Source: Seohaeicola saemankumensis (GTDB lineage: Bacteria; Pseudomonadota; Alphaproteobacteria; Rhodobacterales; Rhodobacteraceae). From it: DNA of 64,000 nucleotides. The notes under the pieces are model-generated. The model did no database searches, was not told where the DNA came from, and worked only from the letters and a program-made list of their open reading frames with translations. Below are positions 46,950 through 56,374 of the stretch, in pieces. Location: positions 124,001-188,000 of the forward strand of contig NZ_JAIUZI010000009.1 of assembly GCF_020171285.1 (NCBI RefSeq). Direction: 5' to 3'. The translations under genes were made by a program, and so were the position numbers. The first letter of the stretch is position 1; every line of letters starts with the position of its first letter.

Positions 46950-47597
46950 CTAGGGGGTTTCGGACCAGCGTTGCAACGTGGTTTCGAGGTCGCCGTAGCC
47001 GGTCTTGCGCCGTTCGAAGGCAAGGCCGAGGCGGTCGGCGCAGGCGCGCGCCCTGGCGGTGAGGGCCGGATCGTCGGTCTGGGCCTGGTAGACCAGTTTT
47101 TCGTAATGGGCGAAGTAGCTGTCGCGCAGTTGCGGGTGACGGTCGAGCCCGAGCGCGCGCCACACGAAGGCATCGAATTGCCGGACCAGAAAATCGGTGA
47201 GGTAGAAAGCGGTGAATTCCTCTTCGCTGGTGCGGGCGAAATCGGCGTTGCCCTGCAGGAAGGAATAGCAGTGCGGGCCGGCGACCATTTCGACGCCGAG
47301 ACGGTCGCAGGTTGCCTGTAGCTGGCCGCCAGTGCCGCAGTCCGCGTAGACGACGTAGATCTTGTCGTAGTCGCCCCGGTAGCGGGTGACGGCGGTTTCG
47401 ACGGCGGCGGCGATCTTCTCGGGCCGGCTGTGCAGGATCGCTGGCAGGCAGGTCAGGTCGATGTGGCCCCAGCCGCTGGTCGCCTTGATGTCGAGGATCT
47501 CGCGGGCCAGCGCGCCGCAGGCGATCAGCAGGATCCGGCCCGCGCCGCGGGGGGGCAGGCCGGAGTCAGTGAGTTCCGTATCCGTCGGGAGGGGCAT
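46950..47597 (-). CDS. DUF1638 domain protein
   Basis: A 215-residue soluble protein matching DUF1638, with a start L-I-A-C-G-A-L-A-R-E-I, then I-x-V-V-Y-A-D-C-G-T-G-G near residues 83-92 and G-x-H-C-Y near 107-111; the conserved Cys residues could bind metal or cofactor. In alphaproteobacteria and methanogens the family often neighbours corrinoid methyltransferase genes, as here: it starts about 18 bp after the corrinoid protein stop on the same strand. ATG 47597 is preferred; ATG 47651 would overlap the upstream gene. Confidence 0.8.
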   Translation of the reverse strand: MPLPTDTELTDSGLPPRGAGRILLIACGALAREILDIKATSGWGHIDLTCLPAILHSRPEKIAAAVETAVTRYRGDYDKIYVVYADCGTGGQLQATCDRLGVEMVAGPHCYSFLQGNADFARTSEEEFTAFYLTDFLVRQFDAFVWRALGLDRHPQLRDSYFAHYEKLVYQAQTDDPALTARARACADRLGLAFERRKTGYGDLETTLQRWSETP

Positions 47598-47614
47598 CCG
47601 GGTCGTGGGCCGGG

Positions 47615-48313
<699 letters not shown>

Positions 48314-48333
48314 GGGTGCGATTCCTTGAACAG

Positions 48334-48350
48334 GCGGGGTGTCGCCCCGC
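48334..48350 (-). promoter_or_regulatory. Leader hairpin of the corrinoid protein gene
   Basis: A perfect 6 bp stem (48334-48339 with 48345-48350) with a 5-base loop lies just before the ribosome site of the corrinoid gene. It may affect translation. I compared the region with the SAH, SAM-II and cobalamin riboswitch patterns and did not see one. Confidence 0.3.
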
Positions 48351-48497
48351 TGGATCGGTATTTGTTTCTTTTTGCCCGATGCGGCCGCGTGGACTGCATG
48401 AATTGCGACATAGGCCGCGCTGGTTCCGACCTATAGGGGGGAAAAAGATGGATTGGTAATGAAGATTTTGCAGGAAGATGTTGGGTTTGTTGCATGT

Positions 48498-48512
48498 GTT
48501 CACTTTTTGTTC
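48498..48512. promoter_or_regulatory. LexA-type SOS box GTTC-N7-GTTC
   Basis: The sequence GTTC-ACTTTTT-GTTC exactly matches the alphaproteobacterial LexA operator design. It ends 12 bp before the start codon of the SplB-like radical SAM gene, where it would cover the promoter or transcription start. Confidence 0.65.
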
Positions 48513-48524
48513 TAGTTTTGGGGC

Positions 48525-49604
48525 ATGGTTTTCGACATTCCCATCGTCCCGGAGCGCAGGAAGGCGCGTGGCGCGGCCAGCAACAGCGCGGGCCGGTTCG
48601 ACCTGGCGCGCGAGGCGCAGGACGACGGCTGGGGGCTTCCGCGCGAGGATCCGGCGTTTCGGACCGAGGTGCGGGACGAGGTCGCGCGCAGCCTGATCAC
48701 CTATAACCGGTCGCCGGACCTGCCGTTCGACCGTTCGATCAATCCCTACCGGGGCTGCGAGCATGGATGCATCTATTGTTTCGCGCGGCCCAGCCACGCG
48801 TACCTGGGGCTGTCGCCGGGGCTGGATTTCGAGACGCGGCTGGTGGCGCGGCCGGGGGCGGCGGATCTGTTGCGGGCGGAGCTGAGCGCGCGGCGCTACA
48901 AGGTGGCGCCGATCGCCATTGGCACCAACACCGACCCCTATCAGCCGTTGGAGAAGGAGCGCGAAATCACCCGCGATTGCCTGAAAGTGCTGAGCGCGTT
49001 CAACCATCCGGTCGCCATTGTCACCAAGGGTACGCTGATCGAACGCGATCTGGACATTCTGGCGCCGATGGCCGCGCGGGGGCTGGCGCGGGTCGGGATA
49101 TCCGTCACCACGCTGGACAACGACCTGTCGCGGCGGATGGAGCCGCGCGCGCCCTTGCCGGCGCGCCGTCTGCAAGTGATCCGCAGGCTGGCCGAGGAGG
49201 GTGTGCCGGTGCGGTTGATGTGTTCGCCCATCGTGCCGGGACTGACCGATCACGAAACCGAGGCCATCCTGGCGGCCGGCCGGGAGGCGGGCGCGGATGC
49301 GGCCAGCTGGATCATGCTGCGGCTGCCGCGCGAGGTGTCGCGGCTGTGGCAGGACTGGCTGGCGGAACATATGCCGGACCGCGCAGGGCGGGTGATGGCG
49401 CGGCTGCGCGAGATGCATGGCGGGCGGGATTACGATCCGCGCTGGGGGCACAGGATGCGCGGCGAAGGGGTCTATGCCCAGATGATCGCGCAGCGGTTCA
49501 GGGCGGCATCGCAACGGCTGGGGCTGGACCAGGCGGTGCCCGAGCTGCGCTGTGACCTGTTCCGGGTGCCGCCGCAGGCGGGAGACCAGCTGTCGCTGTT
49601 CTGA
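48525..49604 (+). CDS. PA0069-family radical SAM protein (SplB-related)
   Basis: A 359-residue radical SAM enzyme. The cluster cysteines are Cys78, Cys82 and Cys85 in G-C-E-H-G-C-I-Y-C, followed by F-A-R-P-S-H-A-Y-L-G, the fingerprint of the PA0069 group, which is related to spore photoproduct lyase. T-N-T-D-P-Y-Q-P-L-E near 140-149 and T-K-G-T near 178 are also typical. The reaction is unknown; a LexA-type box right before the gene suggests a DNA damage role. No strong ribosome site is seen before ATG 48525. Confidence 0.92.
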   Translation: MVFDIPIVPERRKARGAASNSAGRFDLAREAQDDGWGLPREDPAFRTEVRDEVARSLITYNRSPDLPFDRSINPYRGCEHGCIYCFARPSHAYLGLSPGLDFETRLVARPGAADLLRAELSARRYKVAPIAIGTNTDPYQPLEKEREITRDCLKVLSAFNHPVAIVTKGTLIERDLDILAPMAARGLARVGISVTTLDNDLSRRMEPRAPLPARRLQVIRRLAEEGVPVRLMCSPIVPGLTDHETEAILAAGREAGADAASWIMLRLPREVSRLWQDWLAEHMPDRAGRVMARLREMHGGRDYDPRWGHRMRGEGVYAQMIAQRFRAASQRLGLDQAVPELRCDLFRVPPQAGDQLSLF

Positions 49605-49756
49605 CCGGCAGAAAAAAAGATCAGAAAATCAGCGCCATGTGAACAACATCACAGAACCGGCCAGGGGATTGGGGGCAGTGTAAGGACAGCTGCTAAGCGG
49701 CGTGCCGGCGTGCTACCCCGCGCCGGATCAATTCAAAGTCCCAATTTCGTAGCACG

Positions 49757-49786
49757 AAAAGGGCGCAGGGTTTGATCCTTGCGCCC
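49757..49786 (-). terminator. Terminator of the acyl-CoA synthetase gene
   Basis: A 7 bp GC stem (49761-49767 with 49780-49786), extendable past one mismatch, is followed on the minus strand by TTTTCG. It lies 26 bp after the synthetase stop. Confidence 0.8.
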
Positions 49787-49811
49787 GCATTTTCCGTGCC
49801 ACGGCCGGGGA

Positions 49812-51371
49812 TCAGGAGATCTGACGCTCCTGGCCTTCCCAATAGGGTTTGCGCAGTTCGGTTTTCAGAACCTTGTTGGCCCCCGACAGCGGGAAGGGAT
49901 CGGTTCTGAAATCGACACTGCGGGGGCATTTGTACCCGGCGATCAGCTTGTGACAGTGCTCCATCAGGTCCTCGGGGGTCGCCTCGGCCCCGGGGCGCAG
50001 GATGACGATGGCATGCACGCTTTCGCCCCATTGTTCGGAGGGAATGCCGATCACCGCGCTGGTTGCCACCGCCGGGTGCTGCGACAGGGCGTTTTCCACC
50101 TCGGCGGAGTAGACGTTTTCACCGCCCGAGATGATCATGTCCTTGACCCGGTCCATCAGGAACACAAAGCCTTCGTCGTCCATGTAGCCGGCGTCGCCGG
50201 TATAGACCCAGCCGTCGCGTTTGGTTTCCGCCGTGACATCGGGCTTGTTCCAGTAGCCCAGCATGGTGATCGGCCCTTTGACGCAGATATTGCCGATTTC
50301 GCCGCGCGACAGTTCGGTGCCCTCGTCGTCGGCGATCTTGATTTCGCAGACCAGCGTCGGGCGCCCGGCCGAGCGCAGCTTGCCGGCCTTGGGCCCATCG
50401 AGCACGTGGTAGTCGGTGCCGAGGATGGTGGCCACCGGGCTGAGTTCCGTCTGGCCAAAGGCCTGCAGGAACTTTACCCTCGGGAACTTGTCGAAGGCCT
50501 CGACCAGAACCGCCTCGGTGATCGGCGATGCGCCATAGGCGATCAGTTCGAGCGAGGAGACGTCGGTTTCTTCCAGCTTGTCGCTGTGCAGCACCATTTG
50601 CAGCATGACGGGCACCAGCAGGACGTGGCTGGGTTTGTGGTCCTCGATAGCCTTCAGCGTTGCCTCGGGGGTGAACATCGGGATGACCACATGGGTGCCG
50701 GCGACAAAGGTGATCGCCATGAACCACAGCAGATCGGCGATGTGGAACATCGGTGCCGCGTGCAGGTAGATGGTGCCGTCGCGAATGTGCAGTTCCTGCG
50801 CGTTCGACACGCCGCCGACGTAGAAATTGGTGTGCGACAGCATCACCCCCTTGGGGAAGCCGGTGGTGCCGCCGGTGTAGAAGATGCCAGCGAGGTCGTC
50901 GCCGCTGCGGTCCGCATCGGGGGCCGGGTCGGCGGCGTCGAGGATCTGTTCGTAGTTGACCATGCCGTCCGGGGTGTCGCCGTCACCGCAGTAGATGAGG
51001 GTCCTGAGCCCCGGCACCTGTGCCTTGATCGCGACGGCGGCGTCCTTGAACGCCTCGTCCACCAGCAGGATCTCGGCCCCGGCGTCGTTCAGCGCATAGG
51101 CGCATTCGGCGGGGGCCCAGCGGATGTTCATCGGCATCATAGCCCCGCCGCCCCAGACGCTGGCAAAGAAATATTCGATGAAGCGGTCCGAGTTCAGCGA
51201 CAGCAGCGCCACCCGGTCGCCGGGTTGCATGCCCAGCCCCTGCAGCGCGCCGGCCAAACGCGACACCCGGTCCAGCAACTGGGACCAGCTCTGTCGGCGT
51301 TCGCCGAAGATCGTCGCCGTGCCGGTTGGATTGACCTGCGCCGCGCGGCGTAGAATTGAGGTGATCTGCAC
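49812..51371 (-). CDS. AMP-dependent acyl-CoA synthetase
   Basis: A 519-residue adenylate-forming enzyme that activates a carboxylic acid to its CoA thioester. The ATP loop Y-T-G-G-T-T-G-F-P-K-G-V lies near residues 165-176, followed by Y-G-A-S-P-I, G-Q-T-E and W-V-Y-T-G-D-A-G-Y near 388-396. The C-terminal G-x-N-K-V-L-K-T-E-L-R lysine motif is present near residue 505. Chain length preference is unknown; an MMPA-CoA ligase (DmdB) role is conceivable given dddP but unproven. GGAGG lies seven bases before GTG 51371. Co-oriented with the amidase 49 bp upstream. Confidence 0.9.
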   Translation of the reverse strand: MQITSILRRAAQVNPTGTATIFGERRQSWSQLLDRVSRLAGALQGLGMQPGDRVALLSLNSDRFIEYFFASVWGGGAMMPMNIRWAPAECAYALNDAGAEILLVDEAFKDAAVAIKAQVPGLRTLIYCGDGDTPDGMVNYEQILDAADPAPDADRSGDDLAGIFYTGGTTGFPKGVMLSHTNFYVGGVSNAQELHIRDGTIYLHAAPMFHIADLLWFMAITFVAGTHVVIPMFTPEATLKAIEDHKPSHVLLVPVMLQMVLHSDKLEETDVSSLELIAYGASPITEAVLVEAFDKFPRVKFLQAFGQTELSPVATILGTDYHVLDGPKAGKLRSAGRPTLVCEIKIADDEGTELSRGEIGNICVKGPITMLGYWNKPDVTAETKRDGWVYTGDAGYMDDEGFVFLMDRVKDMIISGGENVYSAEVENALSQHPAVATSAVIGIPSEQWGESVHAIVILRPGAEATPEDLMEHCHKLIAGYKCPRSVDFRTDPFPLSGANKVLKTELRKPYWEGQERQIS

Positions 51372-51420
51372 TGCTCTTCCTCCCTGAGAAATGCGTATTT
51401 CGGGTATTCGGTGTTTTGGG

Positions 51421-52854
51421 TCAGGACGCCATGCGGTCCCAGAGGCGGGTGCACATGCGGCCCAGCCGGTCTTCGATGGCGATACAGGCATCCACCGCCA
51501 GATCCTCGCGCCAGCGGCGGGCGACGATCTGGACGTTGATGGGCTGCGGCCCCTGCGGCAGATCGGCCAGCCGGGCCGGAACGCAGGCGGCGGGCAGACC
51601 CATGAAGTTCATCGAGTAGGACCAGAGCGCCGAGCCCAGCACCTCGCGCACACCTTCGGCGCCCTCGGTGTCGCGGTCGGGGCGGAAAAACGGCTGCGGC
51701 AGGAACGGGCAGAGCACCAGCGGGTAGCGTTGCAGGAACAGCGACCATTCGCGCGCGTAAAAGCTGCGTTTCGCCATCATTTCGAGCAGGTCCTTGCCCT
51801 CGAAGGGGGCAAACTGGTCAAAGTATTCATCGAAGATGGCCCGAATGGTTTCGGATCCCTGATCGCGGATTGCCGGGCCCATCAGTTCGCGGACCTCGCC
51901 CATCAGGGTGCGGTATCCGACCGAACCGGCCTCTTGCAGGTAGGGCGGTTCGATTTCCTCGATGTCATAGCCCGCGTCGGCCAGCGCATCGCGGGCGGCG
52001 TCTAGCGCGGCGGAGACCTCGGGATGCAGATCGAAACCGCAGGTGTCCTTGGTGAAGGCGACCTTGACCGGGCCTTCGAGTGCCTCGCCGCGCCAGGGCA
52101 GGGGGACGTGAAACGGGTCGCGCGGATCGGGGGCGATGGCGGCGGGCATCGACACATGCAAGTCGCGCGCCTCGCGGGCCAGGATGCCCTGTACGGACAT
52201 CGATTGCGCCAGCATACCGCGTTCGGCGGTCTGGCTGGGGTTCCAGGCGGGCACACGGCCCAGCCCCGGTTTGACCGTCACCGCCCCGTTGGCCGCTGCC
52301 GGGAACCGCAGCGAGCCGCCGATATCGTTGCCATGGCCCAGCGCGCCGATCCCCGCCATAACGGCGGATCCGGCGCCGCCGGACGAGCCGCCGGGCGAAA
52401 CATGATCGCCCCACGGGTTATGGGTGCGCCCGTGCAGCGGGTTGTCCGTGTCGGCGCGAAAGGAGAACTCGGGCGTATTGGTCCGCCCGATCACGACCGC
52501 GCCCTCGGCGAGCAGGTTGTCCACGATCGGGGCATTTGCGGGCGCGATCACGTCTTTTAATGCGGTGACGCCGTTGGTGGTTGCGTGCCCGGCCTGATCG
52601 ACGTTGACCTTGATGGTGACGGGGACACCGTGCAGGCGGCCCAGTGGGCGGCCGTTGGCGCGGGCCAGATCCAGGTCCCGGGCGCGTTCGGCGGCCTCGT
52701 CGGCGAGGCTTTCGACCACCGCGTTCAGGGCGGGGTTCACGGCCTCCATCCGGGCCACGGCAGAGGCGGTGGCCTGTTCGGCTGTTATGTCGCCGGCAGA
52801 TGTCCGGGTGGCGATTTCCGTTGCGCTGAGGCGCCAGAGTTCGGTGCTTGACAT
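51421..52854 (-). CDS. Amidase-signature family hydrolase
   Basis: A 477-residue amidase with the Ser-cisSer-Lys triad in place: Lys82 in V-T-I-K, Ser158 in P-G-G-S-S-G-G and Ser182 in G-N-D-I-G-G-S. It is full length and lacks a signal peptide. The family hydrolyses diverse amides; the partner acyl-CoA synthetase 49 bp downstream could activate the acid released, which is inference from order only. GGGAGAA precedes ATG 52854. Confidence 0.92.
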   Translation of the reverse strand: MSSTELWRLSATEIATRTSAGDITAEQATASAVARMEAVNPALNAVVESLADEAAERARDLDLARANGRPLGRLHGVPVTIKVNVDQAGHATTNGVTALKDVIAPANAPIVDNLLAEGAVVIGRTNTPEFSFRADTDNPLHGRTHNPWGDHVSPGGSSGGAGSAVMAGIGALGHGNDIGGSLRFPAAANGAVTVKPGLGRVPAWNPSQTAERGMLAQSMSVQGILAREARDLHVSMPAAIAPDPRDPFHVPLPWRGEALEGPVKVAFTKDTCGFDLHPEVSAALDAARDALADAGYDIEEIEPPYLQEAGSVGYRTLMGEVRELMGPAIRDQGSETIRAIFDEYFDQFAPFEGKDLLEMMAKRSFYAREWSLFLQRYPLVLCPFLPQPFFRPDRDTEGAEGVREVLGSALWSYSMNFMGLPAACVPARLADLPQGPQPINVQIVARRWREDLAVDACIAIEDRLGRMCTRLWDRMAS

Positions 52855-52986
52855 GATAAGGTTCTCCCGTCGAGCAGCCTAGTTGCGGTGTGGGAGAGTG
52901 CAAGCGATTTGCGCGGGCGCACAGGGAATTGCCTGTCGGCTCCCACGGCAGGACCGGCAACGACGCGGAACCATCCCGCCGCGCGA

Positions 52987-54216
52987 TCAGTCGAGGGTGT
53001 AAAGCTCGTGCCGTTCCGCGACGCCGCGCAGGCGGTACTGGCCAAGCGAGACCAGCGCCGGGCGGTCCCCGAGATGGGGGCGGGCGACCCGGGCCGAGAT
53101 CACCACCGGCTGATCCACATGGGCGCACATGCCCGACAGTCGCGCCGTGGTGTTGACGGCCGGACCGATCACGGTGAAATCGAGCCGGTTGCGCCCGCCG
53201 ATATTGCCATAGGCCACGTCACCGGCATGCAGCGCCATGGTGCATCCGGTCACCGTGCGGTTATCAGCAGCGCGGGCCGTGTTGATTTGCGCCATGCCGT
53301 CGCGGATTGCCTCGACCGTGTCGAGCGCCATGCCGCCGGCCTCGGTTTCTTCTGCCGCGGTAAAGACCGCCAGCAGCCCGTCGCCCATGAACTTCAGCAC
53401 ATTGCCGCCGCGCGTCTCGATCTCTTCGACGACCATGCCGTAATAGTCGTTCAGCAGGTCGATCACCGCGTCACTGTCGAGCGATTCCGACACCCGGGTA
53501 AAACCGGACAGATCAAACATTAGGATCACCGCGCTGATCCGTTCGGTGGTGCCGCGCAGGATCTCGCCCGACAGCACCCGCCGCCCGGCATCGGCACCCA
53601 GGTAAGCGCCCAGCAGGTCGCTGGCCATCCGGTAGTTGGCGTTGGATTTCAACGCCAGACCCAACGCCGGCAACAGGCTGCGCAGATCGTCGAGATCGCC
53701 CGGGCCAAAACCGCCCGGCGCGTCGGTGGTCCAGGACACCAGAAGCCCCAACGCGCTGGCTTGCGGGTCTATCGGGCCGGCATCCACATTCCGCGCAGGG
53801 TCCAGAAAGCTGAGCTGCTGGGCGAAGTAGTCGGTGCCGCCTTGTGCCACCAGGTCCTCCAGCATGGGAAAGGCAAAAGGGCGGTGGTCCGGCGTCAGCC
53901 GGAGCCGGAGTTCGGTGTCGTCGCTCTCGACCAGGCGTTTGAGCGGGCTTGCGTCCCACCCGGTGTGGATGCTTGGGTCGCGCACGTATTCCTCGTGCAA
54001 AAGGCCGGTCTTGCGCTTCCAGCGATAGGCAAAGGCGCCCACCGACGGGTGTTGCGCCCGCATGCTGAAATTGACGCGCAGGAGTTGCAGGCCGGTGCCG
54101 TGCAGCCGTTCGCAGAACGATTCGATCAGCACGTCAAAGGGCGTGCCGATCACCCCTTGTTGGGTGATCCAGCGGCCCAGGGCGTCGATGTTGTCCTTGC
54201 GTCGGGTTTGCGTCAC
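52987..54216 (-). CDS. Class III adenylate/guanylate cyclase
   Basis: A 409-residue soluble protein. The first 200 residues form an undefined sensory domain. The C-terminal catalytic domain (about 215-390) has the metal Asp in M-F-D-L-S-G-F-T, the L-K-F-M-G-D-G-L-L segment with the second metal Asp, L-D-F-T-V-I-G and the N-T-T-A-R transition-state pair, so it looks active. The nucleotide (cAMP or cGMP) is not decided by eye. It follows prpE by 21 bp on the same strand, suggesting a shared transcript. Confidence 0.9.
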   Translation of the reverse strand: MTQTRRKDNIDALGRWITQQGVIGTPFDVLIESFCERLHGTGLQLLRVNFSMRAQHPSVGAFAYRWKRKTGLLHEEYVRDPSIHTGWDASPLKRLVESDDTELRLRLTPDHRPFAFPMLEDLVAQGGTDYFAQQLSFLDPARNVDAGPIDPQASALGLLVSWTTDAPGGFGPGDLDDLRSLLPALGLALKSNANYRMASDLLGAYLGADAGRRVLSGEILRGTTERISAVILMFDLSGFTRVSESLDSDAVIDLLNDYYGMVVEEIETRGGNVLKFMGDGLLAVFTAAEETEAGGMALDTVEAIRDGMAQINTARAADNRTVTGCTMALHAGDVAYGNIGGRNRLDFTVIGPAVNTTARLSGMCAHVDQPVVISARVARPHLGDRPALVSLGQYRLRGVAERHELYTLD

Positions 54217-54237
54217 GCGGCCTCTCCGCCGGTGGTA

Positions 54238-56130
54238 TCAGCCCCCAGCGTAACCGATTGTGCGCAAGGCGTCGCGTATTTCGTCAAGGATCGCCGGATC
54301 GTCGATGGTGGCCGGCATCTTGTAGTCCTTGCCGTCGGCGATCGACACCATGGTGCCGCGTAGGATCTTGCCCGACCGCGTCTTGGGCAGGCGGTCCACC
54401 ACCACGGCCAGCTTGAAGGCGGCGACAGGGCCGATTTTCTCGCGCACCATCTTCACCACCTCGGCTGTGACCTCGGCCGGATCGCGATCGGCCCCGGCGT
54501 TCAGGCAGAGGAACCCAACGGGCGATTGTCCCTTGAGCTGGTCGGTGACACCGATGACCGCGCATTCGGCCACGTCCGGGTGGCCCGCCAGGACCTCCTC
54601 CATGGCGCCGGTGGACAGCCGGTGACCGGCCACGTTGATGACGTCATCGGTGCGGGCCATGATGTAGAGGTAGCCGTCTTCGTCCTTCATGCCGGCATCG
54701 CCGGTCTCATAGTAGCCGGGGAAATGCGACAGGTAGGATTTCTGGAACCGCTCTTCGGCGTTCCACAGGTTGGGCAGGGTGCCCGGCGGCAGCGGCAGTT
54801 TGACCGCGATGGCGCCAAGTTCGCCGGGGGGCATCGGGTGACCGCCTTCGTCCAGAATATCGACCTGATAGCCGGGCATCGGCACGGCGGGCGAGCCGAG
54901 TTTTGTCGGCAGTTCTTCGATCCCCAGCGGGTTGGCGGCGATGGCCCAGCCGGTTTCGGTTTGCCACCAGTGGTCGATCACCGGCACCTTGAGCTGATCC
55001 TGCGCCCAGGTAATCGTATCCGGGTCGGCGCGTTCACCGGCCAGATAGACCTGCTTGAGGTTGCTCAGGTCGTATTTGCCGACGAACTCCCCCTTTGGAT
55101 CCTCGCGCTTGACCGCGCGGAAGGCGGTCGGGGCGGTGAAGAAGCTCTTGACCTTGTGTTCCGAAATCACCCGCCAGAAGGTGCCGGCATCGGGGGTGCC
55201 GACCGGCTTGCCCTCGAACACGATGGTTGTGTTGCCGTGGATCAGCGGCGCATAGCAGATGTAGCTGTGGCCAACGACCCAGCCCACATCGGAGGCCGCC
55301 CAGAACACGTCGCCGGGATCGACATTGTAGATGTTCTTCATCGTCCAGTTCAGCGCGACCAGCTGGCCGGCGGTGTGCCGGATGACGCCCTTGGGCTGGC
55401 CGGTGGTGCCGGAGGTGTAGAGGATATAGGCCGGGTGGTTGCCTTCGACGGGGACGCAATCGGCGGGTTCGGTGCCGTACTGGAAGCCGTGCCAGTTCAC
55501 GTCGCGGCCTTCTTCGAGGTGGGCAACCTCTTGTTCACGCTGGAAAATAACGCAGAATTCCGGTTTGTGGTCGGCCATTTCGATGGCGCCGTCCAGCAGC
55601 GGCTTGTAATGCACCACGCGCCCCGGTTCCAATCCGCAGGAGGCGGCGATGATCGCCTTTGGCTTGCAGTCGTCGATGCGCACGGCCAGTTCGTTGGCGG
55701 CAAACCCGCCGAAGACCACCGAATGCACGGCCCCGATGCGGGCGCAGGCTAGCATCGCCTCGAGCGCTTCGGGCACCATCGGCATGTAGATGATCACGCG
55801 GTCGCCTTTGCCGACGCCCTTGGCGCGCAGCCCGCCGGCCAGCCCAGCAACCCGGTTGCGCAGCTCGAAATAGCTGATCTCGCGCTTGGTGTGCGTGATC
55901 GGGCTGTCGTAGATGATCGCGGTCTGGTGGCCGCGCCCCGCCTCGACATGCCGGTCGACAGCGTTCCAGCAGGTGTTGACCTTGGCATCGGCGAACCATT
56001 CGTACAGCGGCGCGTTGTCGTCGAACAGCGCCTTGCTGGGCGGCTCGACCCAGTCGATGGCTTGCGCGGCCTGCATCCAGAAGGTTTCGGGGTCGTTCTT
56101 CCAGCTCTCGTAGACGTCGTTGTAGCCCAT
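54238..56130 (-). CDS. prpE: Propionyl-CoA synthetase
   Basis: A 629-residue acyl-CoA synthetase of the acetyl-CoA synthetase type, with features of PrpE: an N-terminal Y-x-x-x-Y-x-x-W, Y-T-S-G-T-T-G-x-P-K-G-V near residues 245-256, W-W-Q-T-E-T-G-W near 377-384, Y-x-T-G-D and the C-terminal P-K-T-R-S-G-K-I-L-R lysine motif that is acetylated in relatives. It activates propionate (and perhaps acrylate or acetate). GGAGG lies five bases before ATG 56130. Its upstream region has several TTTGCAAA-type sites. Confidence 0.93.
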   Translation of the reverse strand: MGYNDVYESWKNDPETFWMQAAQAIDWVEPPSKALFDDNAPLYEWFADAKVNTCWNAVDRHVEAGRGHQTAIIYDSPITHTKREISYFELRNRVAGLAGGLRAKGVGKGDRVIIYMPMVPEALEAMLACARIGAVHSVVFGGFAANELAVRIDDCKPKAIIAASCGLEPGRVVHYKPLLDGAIEMADHKPEFCVIFQREQEVAHLEEGRDVNWHGFQYGTEPADCVPVEGNHPAYILYTSGTTGQPKGVIRHTAGQLVALNWTMKNIYNVDPGDVFWAASDVGWVVGHSYICYAPLIHGNTTIVFEGKPVGTPDAGTFWRVISEHKVKSFFTAPTAFRAVKREDPKGEFVGKYDLSNLKQVYLAGERADPDTITWAQDQLKVPVIDHWWQTETGWAIAANPLGIEELPTKLGSPAVPMPGYQVDILDEGGHPMPPGELGAIAVKLPLPPGTLPNLWNAEERFQKSYLSHFPGYYETGDAGMKDEDGYLYIMARTDDVINVAGHRLSTGAMEEVLAGHPDVAECAVIGVTDQLKGQSPVGFLCLNAGADRDPAEVTAEVVKMVREKIGPVAAFKLAVVVDRLPKTRSGKILRGTMVSIADGKDYKMPATIDDPAILDEIRDALRTIGYAGG

Positions 56131-56249
56131 GTGATCCTCCTCCAGAAAGGTTGAGAACGTGTTAGGCATCGCCGCCAATCCGGGCAAGCGTGACGGCGGT
56201 CGCAGCGTCAGATTACCGCAAGAAGTTTGCAGAAATCAGCACCTGGAGA

Positions 56250-56265
56250 TTGCAAAATTTTGCAA
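56250..56265. promoter_or_regulatory. Palindrome TTGCAAAATTTTGCAA upstream of prpE
   Basis: A perfect 16 bp palindrome 120 bp upstream of prpE. TTTGCAAA-type repeats are the binding sites described for short-chain acyl-CoA regulators (RamB/PccR, ScfR family) in actinobacteria and Rhodobacter. A lone TTTGC half-site is at 56226-56230. Confidence 0.6.
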
Positions 56266-56307
56266 AACTAACGGGATGCGGCTGCTGAACTGGAAACTTG
56301 GGTGATG

Positions 56308-56351
56308 TTTGCAAATCTGCAAAATTATCCGCTGCAAATCCCGGTGTTTGC
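56308..56351. promoter_or_regulatory. Second TTTGCAAA cluster upstream of prpE
   Basis: TTTGCA-N4-TGCAAA (56308-56323, containing a full TTTGCAAA at 56308-56315) is followed by TGCAAA (56333-56338) and TTTGC (56347-56351). Together with 56250-56265 this makes a dense array of ScfR-like half-sites in the 244 bp before prpE. Confidence 0.55.
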
Positions 56352-56374
56352 GGCGGCTGCGGGGATTCGCCGGT

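Noticed and set aside
48351..48440. Riboswitch in the leader of the corrinoid protein gene
   Set aside because: The leader has hairpins, but no conserved core of cobalamin, SAH or SAM-type riboswitches could be recognised by eye.
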